Below, piece after piece: positions 12,176 to 23,375 of a DNA stretch of 64,000 bases. This stretch comes from Amphirosellinia nigrospora (lineage: Eukaryota; Ascomycota; Sordariomycetes; Xylariales; Xylariaceae): positions 7,847,569 through 7,911,568 of the forward strand of contig SCHM01000002.1 in assembly GCA_004123355.1 (NCBI GenBank). Reading direction: 5' to 3'. Each line of letters begins with the position of its first letter. The stretch's first letter is position 1. Made by a program: the position numbers and the translations under genes. The notes beneath the pieces were generated by a model. It saw nothing but the letters and a program-made list of their open reading frames with translations. It was not told the DNA's origin and did no database searches.

Positions 12176-13831
12176 TACTCACTGGCATTCAATCAGGCTA
12201 ATCAAACACTCGCTTATCAAGAGCCGATGCGACATAGCACCAGCGAAGTCGAGAATCCCTAGAGTCAGAGCCCAAGCGGAGCACATGTCGAGTGGACTGC
12301 ATTCATGAGGTAATGCAATGCAGATGCATTCATTTCCCCGGCGTCCGTCTAACGCGCCAAACCAGCGACGCTTTTCGAGGATATGAATTGGTCACCGCAG
12401 CAGACGCAGCGCCTTGCGGTTGCTACACTCGAGCAGATAAAGACACCGGTGTGCCAGTTTTGTTGGGGTTGCTGGGTATTATATGTATTTTGTCATTTGC
12501 TAAGACTCCTGACATCGGATGTGACTCTACGGGACTGCTCTACGACGGACACGCATCGAACACTCATCGTCACAAGCCGTGGTCGCACCGATGGCAAAGT
12601 CGATGCCCAGATCATGAAATGCGAGGAAGGGAATTGCGAAATTGCATCTCCGACTCGGATCCGACGATGCAGTATGGGCCGTGATGTCCATGGTGCCTGT
12701 TCGCATTCGCCAATGAGGGGACCCGGGTGCCTTGCCTTTTCGGCCCTACTCTTGGGCATTCATATGAGACGGACAGATGCGACGCTGAAGGTCCTCAGCT
12801 CACCTCAGCCACCAACCAAGGCTGATGATAAGGAACCGGTGACAGATAGCCGAGTTGGAGATGACTCTCATGCCAAGTTTACTTTTCATCTCATCTATCA
12901 TCTATTTTCCTACTTTCCCCACGTTGATCAGTTTGGGAATAATTCTACCGAGTTGGGCAAATTCAAGGAAAGGCCCCTCCTAGCCGTCTGACACCCTGCC
13001 TGACTACCTAATGTATGTACTTGTAAGGAGACTATGCGAAACCGATGTGACTGATGGAAGTTCCATTTACCAGGTTACCGCAGGCCCACCTTTCCCACCC
13101 CTCACTTACTCGCTCTGCCAACTGGGGCAACTGGTCTGTGGTCGGTAATACCCAAGGTAGCATAGGTAAGATACACTAGTATGCCGGTAGCCTAGCCTAG
13201 CGACCTCGGGATCGCTGATGAGAGGAGTGACCTCACTCGGGCCCTTTTTTTAATTTTTTTTCTCTTCTTCCTCCACCCTCCGTTTGCGCACAACACAGAA
13301 AAGAGCGGTCTCGTTGCCGCCACTTCCTTGCACATGCCAGCAGCCCGACCAACCACCTTGGCTTCACATAGTACATCGATTGATTGTATCGTGTCAGGTA
13401 CCTCATGGTGCTCATAGTGTAGACTAGGACCTTTTAGCGCGGCTGGACACCAGAAGGATCCACCGCTGTTGGCCTTAATAGACTAAAAATCCAAAACGCT
13501 CCCACAACGCTCGCACACTGGTCTTTGACGAGTTCTATTCATGTCTCTCCCATTGACATTGACTGTTGCCCATTGACCATTGACCATTGAGCGCACAGTA
13601 ATAGCTAACCGTCTATACCGTCTTGTGGTCACACGACACAGGACATAGCAAAACACGGTTTATTCCCTACACAACAACAACTACAACTACAGCCTTCTCG
13701 TGGCCTGGCCTCGATGACACGACATTACCAATATCTTCGATTCTGTCCTCGCACATAACAGGCGCATGACTGCTCATTATCCGTGACAACAGCACAGTCG
13801 AGCCCCTCTCCCGACGTACTTGTGCTATTCC
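12176..13831. other. Intergenic, 1.65 kb before the SPE2 leader
   Basis: Plus-strand frames of 130 and 202 residues at 12,292-12,991 have no recognisable domain and irregular composition, so I do not call them. The far end (13,200-13,830) is pyrimidine-rich and probably merges into the SPE2 promoter and 5' leader. Confidence 0.4.
13551..13590. repeat. CATTGAC short tandem repeats
   Basis: The heptamer CATTGAC occurs repeatedly within 40 bp: once near the start with an overlapping ATTGAC, then three nearly perfect tandem units from 13,571. It lies about 0.8 kb upstream of the SPE2 start, in or before the leader. Whether it binds anything is unknown. Confidence 0.7.
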
Positions 13832-13954
13832 ATGAACCCCGTCGAACTACTACGCTTCCTCTCCAAGCCCGCAAAGTACAAACCCGCCCTCGCCTCCCGT
13901 CTTCTCGTACAGTCACCCGCTAACCACCACGTCGCTCGTGCCAGGCCCAGATAA
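13832..13954 (+). CDS. Candidate upstream ORF in the SPE2 leader, 40 codons
   Basis: An ATG at 13,832 opens a 40-residue frame (starts MNPVELLRFLSKPAKY) that stops at 13,954, about 450 nt before the SPE2 ATG. The peptide is basic, Pro/Ala-rich and ends VARARPR. SAM decarboxylase translation is controlled through upstream ORFs in plants and mammals, so a uORF here would be plausible. Its presence in the fungal transcript is not shown by the sequence, and an intron in the leader could remove it. Confidence 0.3.
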   Translation: MNPVELLRFLSKPAKYKPALASRLLVQSPANHHVARARPR

Positions 13955-14240
13955 CACTCGCTTCTACCGCGTCTCCCCGCTGCGTACTTAGTCTCCCAGA
14001 CGACCACGCTGCAGGTCTCCTCGTCTGCTAGGTCCGATACTTCTCCATAGGTATCGGTTTCTGCCAGGACGAGGCCACTCAACTGGTCACCATTCCTTGG
14101 CCCAAGGACTTCCTCCTCCCCCTCCGCGGCCGCCCCCCCTAACGTCCACTTCGTGAGACGTTCGAATCCTCTATATCCCTTATTGTAGCTGGCTTCCGCC
14201 AGCACTCGTCGCTCCCCACCGTCCTGTGGGCCTACTCTCT

Positions 14241-14266
14241 CAAACGAACGCCGCAAAGTTCGTTTG
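14241..14266 (+). promoter_or_regulatory. Perfect 9-bp hairpin in the SPE2 leader
   Basis: CAAACGAAC at 14,241-14,249 and its exact reverse complement GTTCGTTTG at 14,258-14,266 are separated by the 8-nt loop GCCGCAAA. The structure ends 136 nt before the SPE2 start codon, in the presumed 5' leader. A regulatory role, for example in polyamine-sensitive translation, is inference. Confidence 0.4.
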
Positions 14267-14402
14267 GGTGGCAGTCAGTGCTCCGCAGCAGCTCCCGTAG
14301 CAGCAGCCCTTCTGCAGGCATCTCGCTTGACGTCTACGTGCTCTCGCTAGCAAGACAAAGACAACCATCCGGCCCTTCGCCCGTCAAGCAGGCTCCACGG
14401 AG

Positions 14403-16059
14403 ATGGTGAACCTCGATATCCCTACCGACTACACGTTCTCGCCGTCCGAGGCCACGCCTCATTTGACGATCAATCATGATGTTGCTGCAGATCTAGATTC
14501 CAGCAGCGCCTTTGAAGGTAAGAGAAGAAAACACCTTTGATGCCTCAGCACTGGTCCACTGGCTAACAATTTGATTCCCTCTAGGCCCCGAGAAGCTGCT
14601 GGAGGTTTGGTTCGCCCCTAACCCCAACTGCTTGCCTCCTGGTGTCAAACCCAATGGCCTGAAGTCGGTCTCCAGCGAGACGTGGGTTGGCATACTTGAC
14701 ATGGTCAACTGCAAGATTCTTTCCGTGCTTGAAGCCGAACATATGGACGCCTATCTTCTATCTGAGTCGAGCATGTTTGTCTTCCCACACAAACTTATTC
14801 TGAAGACGTGCGGCACTACCACTCTGCTTCTCGGTCTCCGCAGGCTTTTGCGTGTCGCCGCCGAACATGCGGGCTTCCCGTTTTATAACACCAAGTCTTT
14901 GGAGGATATCAACGTTGCGGCGTCTCCCTACCGTGTCTTCTATTCTAGGAAGAATTTCCTCTTTCCCGACAAGCAACGCGGGCCTCACCGAAGCTGGAAA
15001 GAGGAGGTCAAATATTTGGATGGCCTGTTCGAGGGTGGTAGTGCTTATATGGTCGGCAAAATGAACGGTGACCACTGGTACCTGTACATCACCTCTCCCG
15101 ACACTACTGTTACCCCTCCTCGAACACCGGATGAGAACAAGAGTCAAGCCAGCTCGTCTAAGATCCCTACCAACGTGGCCTCTGTGTTTAAAGGAGGACT
15201 AGAGGGGAACGACGAGACTCTTGAGATTCTGATGACGGATCTGGACCCAGAGAATGCGAAACAGTTCTATCTGGAGCACGCGAGTGCGGTCGCGAGCAAC
15301 AGGCTCTATTCGCAGGCTCAGGAGGCCCGCAAGATGGCCATAGAGCATCTTGGAGATTTATCGAGTAGTACTCTAACTCTCAAAACCAATGACACCGTGG
15401 AGAGCACCAATGACGATGCTTTTGACGTCTTTGACAACGGTAGCGACTCTGACCTTCACAGTTCGTACACCCCAGTATCTGAGCAAGTTGATGCGGAGTG
15501 CATGACGACAGAAGGCCACGCCCTAGGAACGGTGGTCTCGGACGCCTGTGGTCTGTCGGAGGTGTATCCCACCTCGGAATACCCAGATGCGCGGGTGGAT
15601 GCCTATCTGTTCTCCCCTTGCGGCTTTTCCGCAAATGGCATTATTCCCGCTCCCCAACAGCAAGGCGACGGCGAAGGTGACAGCGACTCCACGAAGTCCA
15701 CCCATTATTTCACTGTTCACGTCACCCCGGAGCCAATCTGTTCGTTTGCCTCGTTCGAGACCAATGTCCCTGGCGGGCAGAACGGGCGTGAAACATCAGA
15801 GATTATTGAACACGTTGTGAGCATTTTTAAGCCCGGGCGTTTCAGTGTCACCCTCTTTGAAGCCAAGGCCATTCATGGGTTTGACGGTGATGAGATCCCC
15901 ACTGGTCTTGCGCGCAAGAAGCGTATGGAGAAGATTGAAGGTTACCGACGAATTGACCGCATCGTCCACGACTTCGATGATTACGAACTCATCTTCCGAT
16001 TCTATGAACGTGAGGATTGGACTGGCGGTAACAGCATTCGAGTCGGTGAGGATATGTAG
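14403..16059 (+). CDS. SPE2: S-adenosylmethionine decarboxylase proenzyme
   Basis: The enzyme makes decarboxylated SAM, the aminopropyl donor for spermidine and spermine. Exon 1 is 14,403-14,517, followed by a 67-nt intron (branch GGCTAAC, acceptor CTAG) and then exon 2 from 14,585. The 530 codons are intact. The proenzyme self-cleaves in LLSESSMFVFP between Glu99 and Ser100, and the serine becomes the pyruvoyl cofactor. KLILKTCGTTTLL, which carries the catalytic Cys, follows at once, and RKNFLFPDKQ is also typical. The C-terminal half holds VTPEPICSFASFET. The middle has Ser/Asp-rich insertions, giving 529 residues, larger than the yeast enzyme but usual for filamentous fungi. No base losses are seen here, unlike many neighbours. 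The leader is long, with a possible uORF and hairpin. Confidence 0.97.
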
Positions 16060-16688
16060 GGCAAAACTCCGAGTCGTTTGTAATCCGATACCAACTTGTC
16101 GCCTCTCGTTTTACCCCACTAGTACAGGAACTCAGAAACCGTACTCCAGAGCTGGAAATCAGGGAGATTGGACTATTACGCATTGCGTCACAGAACTTAC
16201 CTTCGATAGCACTCGTTAGCTGATCATTAATTACATTGTCACACCTGTGACTACTTGCTTAACTTAGACATTTATCAACCGTTGGCCCGGCCTCATTATG
16301 TGTCTTGAAGCATATCTGAATCATGTCGTATCGCTAACCCAGAGTCTCGCCAACATAGCAAACCCAGTATATGTCACTAACAAATGGCTCCTTTGTCAGC
16401 GTCATACTTAATCTACTAACGAATCGGTCACGGCGAGTTGGTGTGGGCGAATTGGTATGATTGAGACAAAAAGCTTGGAGTCGTGAGACGTCGGCTTTAG
16501 AACCAAGAAGTAGATACTGGACGGGCTTCTCGTCCACTGACCAAGGAGGAAGCCAGAGTCCCTTGGAACTGTCTATATACCTTTCTCATCTCTACATACT
16601 AATAAATATCTGTCTGCGGCGTCTTTACCAGTCTTCATCCCCTCCTCTTTCATCCGCCCTGCCTAAATAAGTAGATGACAAGCAGACA
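16060..16688. other. Intergenic, SPE2 3' side and secreted-protein promoter
   Basis: This 629-bp stretch carries no gene I can support. The sequence just before 16,689 (CTCATCTCTACATAC, CTTTCATCCGCCCTGCC) is pyrimidine-rich, as expected for a fungal transcription start region. Confidence 0.4.
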
Positions 16689-17386
16689 ATGAACCTCAAG
16701 ATCTACCACCTCCTAGCTCTCGCCGGAGCGGCGGCGGCGGCAGCGGCTGGCTTCGTCCACCCGAGACAAGAGCAAGAAGACACGAAGGACCTCTACCTAT
16801 GCTCGAACCCGAACTTCAACCACGACTGCGACGGCTGCGCCTGCGAGCAGCTGACGGACGTCGTCACTGTGGGCGGGTATGGGGGGCCGCCTTGTTGTAT
16901 GCTATCTCCCCTTTTTCACGTTTTCTTGGCTTGCCTGTGTGCTTTTCATTACCTCATGCATTCGCTTTGAAATTCGCGGATGATATGTGTGTGTGTGTGT
17001 GGGTGTACAGATGTATGGATATATACGCCCGCTAAGCTAACCACCTGATGAACAGATCCCCTACCCCAAGACCTGCGCGTCGGTAATCCCCAGGGCGTGT
17101 CATCCGCGCGCTCTTATTCGAAGTGGAACTGCACCTTGTTTGAGTGAGTGGCGCCATGAAAGTCCCCAGCCTCCCCTTTTTTTTCTTGTAAACCTCCTCT
17201 CTCTCTTCTTACGATTCGGAGAGGGGCGATGCTAATGCAGTCTCTCTCTCTCTCGATAGTAATGCGGACTGCAACAGCACCGTGCCAGGCAGCAGCCTCA
17301 ACATCCCGCCCGGCCCGCCGGGCTTGGCCGTGCTGGGCGTCTTTGACGATCGTGCCGTCACTTACCAATGCTACGCCCTACCTTGA
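16689..17386 (+). CDS. Small secreted cysteine-rich protein (effector-like), three exons
   Basis: No long frame covers this gene. Exons 16,689-16,896, 17,056-17,143 and 17,260-17,386 join to exactly 141 codons (140 residues). Introns are 159 and 116 nt, with GTATGC and GTGAGT donors and GCTAAC/GCTAAT branch sites. The protein starts MNLKIYHLLALAG followed by a poly-alanine stretch, a clear secretion signal probably ending before FVHPR. The mature part is about 115 residues with eight cysteines, including DCDGCAC, GGPPCYP, WNCTLF and NADCNST, and ends VTYQCYALP. I recognise no enzyme domain. Size, signal peptide and even cysteine number fit a secreted effector-like or antimicrobial protein. 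Its exons carry no base losses. Confidence 0.8.
16986..17002. repeat. (TG)n microsatellite in intron
   Basis: A run of about eight TG units lies in the first intron of the secreted cysteine-rich protein. Confidence 0.9.
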
Positions 17387-17887
17387 GATTTCTAAGGTTT
17401 TTCGATATATATGGGCGAGCGGATGGCTGCCGAGTTAAGAATGTTAAGCCTTAAATCTAGGGGTTTTGTGCGTATGGAGATGGAAAGGAATGAGTTGGTG
17501 GTAGCTCGTGTGGGATAACAGCTTGCGAAATTTGACGCTTTCGTCTCTCTTTTACCTAGTCTCTTGTCTCCTGCAGTTCGCATATTTTCTGTACAATAGT
17601 GTCAATGCTAGAAGGTCAGTGAGGTCAAAACCAATACGATCAGTCCTCACGTACTTGCATCCCTTTATTAGGCTATGATTTGTTTCTTGATTTCCGCAGT
17701 CTATGTCTGAAATGTAGTCGCTATGTAAGAGTAATGTTGAGCTGTATCTGCCTGTTCGGCGGGCCGCTATTCCTGGCTTGCAGCATTGTACCCGACCGAG
17801 CAAGAAAGATACATCTGAAAGTACGCTTTCCGTAGTTATACATGAACCAAATCATTCCCGCTTATAAGAAAGGTGTGCCTCGGAAGC
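17387..17887. other. Intergenic between secreted protein and HET-like gene
   Basis: This 500-bp stretch lies between two convergent genes. Nothing is recognised in it. Confidence 0.4.
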
Positions 17888-19831
17888 TCACACAATAACA
17901 ATATCTTCAATCGAGTCTGTATTGTACGAAAAAACTCTTTGCCCGCGCTCGTCTGCCACTCTCAAATCTTCACCCTGCATAGCATCTTGAAGATAGCATT
18001 CCCCGAGGAACTCGTAGCAAGGGTAGGTGATGCCCTCTTGACTTACTTGTTGTTGAATGCCTCGTACGATGTAAGGGAGACGCCCACCGAGGCAGGCAAC
18101 TACATGATCGTTTTCTACCAAATCGCGGCCCTCTTCGGTGTAGTCGCGAGCTGGGGAGGTTTCGTGGATACTGCCATGCTCGTCAACAGCCTCGACGGTG
18201 GTCATGCCGAATCTCCCTGACTCAGTCACAAAAAACTTTCTCCCATATGCATTCTTTTTTAATAATTTTCTGAATGGCTGGCTATCCCCACCGAACGAAA
18301 CACTTTGCCAATATATGCTGGAATTGCACGCCGAGCGGGAGTTATCCCTTGTAGGTTCTCTGTAGGGGGAGGTCCGTACATGACCTCGAGCATCACCTCC
18401 ATTATGAAGCAATAAAAGCTCTCATACATCCGATATGATGGAATCAACGAGATGCACCGGATTTCTTCATGGTCAACACGATTCAAGACGAGCGTCCGCT
18501 AAAAACTGTCGATCAAGAATATGAGGTCGTGTTCCTTGGGGTTCCACAAGTTCTGGTATTGAACTATGCAGATTTCTTTGTAATTCTGAGCAGTGAACCT
18601 TGGGGAATACCACTTTATTTTTTCAAGGAATTTGGCTTGGATAAAGAGGTGGTTTTGTCGATAAACTCGAATTTTCTTGCGAGCCTGCATAAAATGATCT
18701 CCCCATATTTGGAAAGCAGTTCTTGCCGGAAATTGAACGCCTTTCTGAGGGGTTACAGGATTGAAATCTGGCACCCAGGTAGGAAGGCCTTCGCATTTCT
18801 TCGCCGAGCTAACGGGTTCACAATCCCAGATAGAAAGATCTTGCCGATCAAGAACGATATACACTGCTGTCCGAAGGAAGAGGGACTGAACAGTTGTACA
18901 ACCACCCACTGAGAAGTTTATGGGAAATTTCCCCCAAGCCGTGGACAAGTCAGCCATGGCAGTCATTAAGTCACCTGGATAAGCGTAGTAGGCAGACGGA
19001 CATAACCGAAAAATATGCAGCAGGCGTCGGAAGTCGACCTTGCCGTATCGAATGGACAAGCATCTCGCAGTGTATAGTGCGACGGCTAACTGCCATTGAT
19101 TCGAGCATGGATTCAATGGTACATTCTCATCGTGGAAGTATGTTAATGCTCGGAAAGCCCTCATGTAGATGGACAAAGACCAAGCACGATGCCCCCGACC
19201 TACGCAAACATTTTTACAATCAAGTAAATCAGAAAAACATTCGGTTGAGCTCCAGTATGGCGAGAGAAACATGGCTTCGATCTCGGCCCACGTGGATTCG
19301 TCTATCGTTTGTAGGAACCCGGGGCCGATGTCTCGCAGGCTGCCAGCGATACTCATCTTTTGTTGAGTAGTGAAGTCGTATAGTGGAAGCGTCTTGTTGC
19401 ACCTGAGCTGCATGACAAGCATTTGTCCAGTGAATAGATGCGTCGCTGATTGCTTTCTATGCCTTAAGCGCCGATGTCGACTGTGTTGGACCGAGGACAC
19501 ATAATGTCATGTGGGCATCCCGAATAACTTGCCAAACACGAATTTGTCGCTCGGTTATCATCTCGGATACGGACCCAGCCAAGTGAGCCTCCCAAAATAA
19601 CATATCCCAGCCGGGTTTGTTTCTGATATCCCGGAGCCATTCGGCGACCGGCTTCGGAACACGCGTCTCCCTTTCATCAACAAGAATGGTGGCAGTTGGG
19701 CTGTCCTCCAAGTTGCCAAACGAGAAGTGATAGTAGAGAGGGCGAGTGAATAAGCCGCTCACAATACAGATTGGGTCTTCCGGCTGCCCTGGAGATAACT
19801 AGTAAAGTCGGCAGACTTCGCGCCCCGACAT
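17888..19831 (-). pseudogene. HET-domain-like protein, divergent and frame-broken
   Basis: HET proteins govern non-self recognition and cell death between fungal strains. The C-terminal part is typical: GRKFFVTESGRFGM, then DHVVACLGGRLPYIVR and YEFLGECYLQDAM. The middle has ETWAEIE-like text (STWAEIEAMFLSPYWSS), the usual segment after a HET domain. The N-terminal region (about 19,460-19,780) keeps the layout, with PEDPICIVSG, PLYYHFSFGN, EWLRDIR and TLCVLGPTQS, but the signature motifs are altered: SYxWG appears as HFSFG, and the ICINQ region reads EAHLAGSVSE. The frame changes at least three times (near 19,400, 18,490 and 18,340). A start is possible at 19,831 (MSGREVCRLY) but runs into a stop. 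It may be a decayed HET gene or a sound one with lost bases; here I cannot separate the two. Confidence 0.7.
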
Positions 19832-20879
19832 GTTGTGGTCGTCTATGATGGAGGCCTAGGGTAGGTATGTAGTCGTATAATAGTGCGTATTGAGGAAGAT
19901 CAGCGTCAGAGGAGAGACCAACAGGTAGGGCGACTTAAATAAACGGTGCTTCCCCGATGTGCAGGTCCTCGCCATTCGACCTATTAATGGATGAGCCTTC
20001 CTTCAACATAGGAACTGATCGTGTAGTCATCTCCTTTCCAATTTCCGGTTCCCCCATGCCTTCCTGCTGCTTCTGTACATGAATCGCCCTTGAACGGAAA
20101 GGCCGCGTGCGTGTGATTGCGTTTCCCTGATTAGGGCATCTCACTTGCATCCATTCATTCCCCCTAATCAACCGACAAATACTCTCACCATTACCACACG
20201 TACCTATTAAACTGACATCACTCCATTCCTCACACGTGTTTTAGATAGAGTAATGATTGTACAAGGTGGAAACGAGACATGAATTAGATGTCTAAGCAAT
20301 GATGTTATCCGTCTACCTAGGCACCTATTCAAGTAGTTAATGGGAACGGTATAATACAGTAGGGAGCGAGGATAAGACGTGAAGCGACTCAGTGCGGTTG
20401 GGCATCTTACTGACACTATGTAAGTGACCAGGATTATTCTCACGTTAACATTCTGTAGGTAGTATCATATCATTGGACGAAAGAAATGTGAGGTAAGAGT
20501 CAAGCAAACCTCCGTTGTTGTCGACCGGCGCTCACCGTGGGCTAGGACGCATCACGCTCTCCCTTTTATAAGGTGCCTAGCTGATCGTGTTTCCTTCTCA
20601 AATAACTCGATACCGATGACCAGGTTAGATAGGAAACAACCACAGTCATATTGTCAAGAGGAAAGCGTAGCTGATATCGAGTTCATTAGAGCTCAACTAA
20701 ATAAATTCGGTTATTCCCGCCTGGATACAAGTAGGGGGCATCGTATAGCCTCTGCCAATCAAACAACTGGAGCCAAGCCACGACGATATTCCTTCCCAAA
20801 CTACTCGCTAGTCCACCACTGTTGCTCGCCCGTTAAGAGGTAAAATCGCACGCGTTTACTACCTGTACAGATAAAGAAC
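19832..20879. other. Intergenic, divergent promoter region
   Basis: This 1.05-kb stretch lies between the HET-like gene (minus) and the Zn2Cys6 gene (plus). It holds only small frames without supporting evidence. CACGTG-like CCACACGTACC and CACACGTG words occur at 20,195-20,240. Confidence 0.4.
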
Positions 20880-22763
20880 ATGCCAATTGCCCCAGGCACC
20901 TACTGGGACCTATTGGAGCGCAACACACCACCCATAAAACGCCGCGCCACTCACGCGAAGGCACGTACGGGCTGCGTCACTTGTAAGAGACGAAGAGTGA
21001 AGTGCGACGAAGCTAAGCCCAACTGTGCGCGTTGCATCAAGTCGGGACACAGATGCGCCGGGTACGAAGATTGTAGCGTTGCGGCGCGGAGAGCCGCCGA
21101 GCCGCAGCCGCAGCCGCAGCCGAGCCATACACGCAGCTCTTCAAAGCACCCCGATAAATTCACTCGAACAGCACAACTACTACTACGGCCTAAGCTTAAG
21201 CCTAAACCACCGACCGTGGTCCCCGGCCCAGACCCGTGGAGTGCGGAGTGCAGCAGAGTAAACCTCCTGCGTGCGTCGCTTACACCGGCGTATCTCGACG
21301 CCCGAAATGCCCTGTATTTTGAGCGCTTCAGATGTCAGATGATCGCCGACCTTGGCGCCTGGTGTGGCTCCGAGTACTGGCGGCACACCATCTTGCGGGA
21401 GGTCATGATTGACAAGACGGTGCAGCACGCTGCCCTCGGGGCCGCTGCGATGATTATGGATATCGAACAGCAGCAGCAGGCGCAGTATGAATACGCTCGG
21501 TTGCGGCAGGTGTCCAGTACAAGTTCATCCTCGTCACAAGCGAGAGTAGAAGAAATCACAGGCGAGGAAAGAGCAGCGTCTGAACAACAGCCATTGGAAA
21601 CGGTGATAGGGACCAGGCCTAGGATAGAGGAAGCTCTGCCCATAGTACCCCTCTCCAACATAAACGCGCATGGGAAAGCCGCGTTGGGACACTATACAGC
21701 AGCCATCAGTCGTTGTCGGCAGGTCCTCGTCGCAGAAGGCGTGACGCCCTCGACGGCACGATCAAGCCTAACCGCAACTTTTTTCTTCGCCATCTTCGAG
21801 CTCGTGCAAGGAAATATCGACGAAGCAAACCAGATCATCTCAAACGGCATATCTCTTCTCAACCACGCAGTATCCCAAATCAACGCCGACGGCACCCCGG
21901 CACTCATCCCAGACAACGAGCTCCGCGAGATCCAGCTGGGATTCGACCGCATGCGGGTGATATGGGGTCTCTGCCCGTACTTCGGGAGCGATAGGGACGC
22001 GTACGCGAAGACGACGAAGGAGTCGCGCGTGGGGCACTTCGAGCTGCCCTCCCCCGACGCGCCGATGCGCACGAAGCAGGTCTTCTGGAACGGCTTTTCG
22101 AGCGAGTTCGGGCAATTCATGGTGCGCGTGCAGGCCAAGATCACCCGGGGCGACGACCTCGCCAACGTCCTGGCGCAGCGCGCGAGATACCTGACGCAGC
22201 TGCGCCACTGGCTCCCCATCCTTGAGGATCTCTGCGCGCAGAGCCCCGAGTCCGCCCTCCTCTGCACGACCAAGGTGTACGCGCAGACCGCCATCATCTT
22301 CCTCAACTGCTTCCTCGACCGTTCGGATCTCGCGTACGACGCGTACCTCCCCACGTTCAAAGACATCGTCGCGGCATACCAGCGTCTCCTGCCGACGGGG
22401 CCCCAGCAGAGCTACCTGCGGTTCACGCTCGACGTCGACCTCTTCTACATCATCACCTTCACGGTAAGCAAATGCCGGGACCGGGAGACGCGTGCCCTCG
22501 CGCTGCAAGTCTTTGGGGAGATGACCCGCCTACAAGCGTTATGGACAAACGCAGGCATGTTGACCGCGCTCCGGGCGCTTGCGGACCTCGAGGATCAAGG
22601 CCGCGATGCCGAAGGTTTCGTGCCGGTATCTTCACGGTACAACTACATGAATTCAGAATGGGATTTCCAGAAACGGCAGATGATGGCTGTCTTCATCCCC
22701 GTATTGTCTATAGCAGCACAGCCGGATAACATGTCGACAATACGTATACCTATTAAGTTTTAA
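20880..22763 (+). CDS. Zn2Cys6 fungal transcription factor
   Basis: This is a 627-residue single-exon gene, intact. The N-terminus carries a binuclear zinc cluster at residues 32-59 with spacing C-x2-C-x6-C-x6-C-x2-C-x6-C ([33 protein letters not shown]), the GAL4-type DNA-binding domain. A QPQPQPQ linker from GCAGCC repeats follows. From about residue 150 the protein matches the C-terminal 'fungal-specific transcription factor' type ([44 protein letters not shown]). The target genes cannot be read from the sequence. It is tail-to-tail with an ABC transporter 612 bp away and divergent from the HET-like gene. Confidence 0.93.
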   Translation: MPIAPGTYWDLLERNTPPIKRRATHAKARTGCVTCKRRRVKCDEAKPNCARCIKSGHRCAGYEDCSVAARRAAEPQPQPQPSHTRSSSKHPDKFTRTAQLLLRPKLKPKPPTVVPGPDPWSAECSRVNLLRASLTPAYLDARNALYFERFRCQMIADLGAWCGSEYWRHTILREVMIDKTVQHAALGAAAMIMDIEQQQQAQYEYARLRQVSSTSSSSSQARVEEITGEERAASEQQPLETVIGTRPRIEEALPIVPLSNINAHGKAALGHYTAAISRCRQVLVAEGVTPSTARSSLTATFFFAIFELVQGNIDEANQIISNGISLLNHAVSQINADGTPALIPDNELREIQLGFDRMRVIWGLCPYFGSDRDAYAKTTKESRVGHFELPSPDAPMRTKQVFWNGFSSEFGQFMVRVQAKITRGDDLANVLAQRARYLTQLRHWLPILEDLCAQSPESALLCTTKVYAQTAIIFLNCFLDRSDLAYDAYLPTFKDIVAAYQRLLPTGPQQSYLRFTLDVDLFYIITFTVSKCRDRETRALALQVFGEMTRLQALWTNAGMLTALRALADLEDQGRDAEGFVPVSSRYNYMNSEWDFQKRQMMAVFIPVLSIAAQPDNMSTIRIPIKF

Positions 22764-23375
22764 GGTTACTAGGCTAAGTCGAAATGTACTTGTATAAACA
22801 GGGCGCTCGATAGGGGAGTATTGTATCAAAACATTTATACAAGCCCATCGATTTTTTTAGGGCGATTATCACATGTAACTAGAGTTTAGCCTAATGAGCA
22901 TAACCCATCTCTCTCACCGGTTTCTACGATCTAATAGCATGAAAACCATGTTCGATATAGATGCTTAGATGATAGAGTATCGGTCTTAATACCTATTAAA
23001 ATATCGTCCACGCCCGCGTCAACCTATAAGCACAATATGGATATGATGACTCTATCAGGCACGGGGTTAAAGCTCAGGTATCCCGGTCTATAAGTGTAGG
23101 GTTCAATCAATCGGGACCAATCCTTCACGCACAAGACCGAGGTGACGATAATGATCTCTATTACTTCGTTCATGCACGAGAAACTGACTTTTTTCTCTGC
23201 TTTAATACAGCGCTGGCAGGCATGGTTAAGGCTATCGCCCCTAGTCTAGTGGTAATAAAGCCACCGTCTATATAATCAAACCGTATATATGCAGCGTATG
23301 AAGTCATTCAGGCAATTGAGTGACCCCAAGTTCGCATTTCGCTCCACTGAATAGACAATTTCCGACGCCTACTTT
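22764..23375. other. Intergenic between convergent genes
   Basis: This is 612 bp of 3' sequence shared by the Zn2Cys6 gene and the ABC transporter. No gene or strong terminator-like structure is visible. Confidence 0.4.

Noticed and set aside
12292-12991. Overlapping plus-strand frames of 130 and 202 residues after CFD1
   Set aside because: No domain, unusual composition, no sensible start context, and neither frame excludes the other.
13825-14256. Minus-strand frame of 143 residues antisense to the SPE2 leader
   Set aside because: Reads as the reverse of a C/T-rich leader; low complexity and no recognised features.
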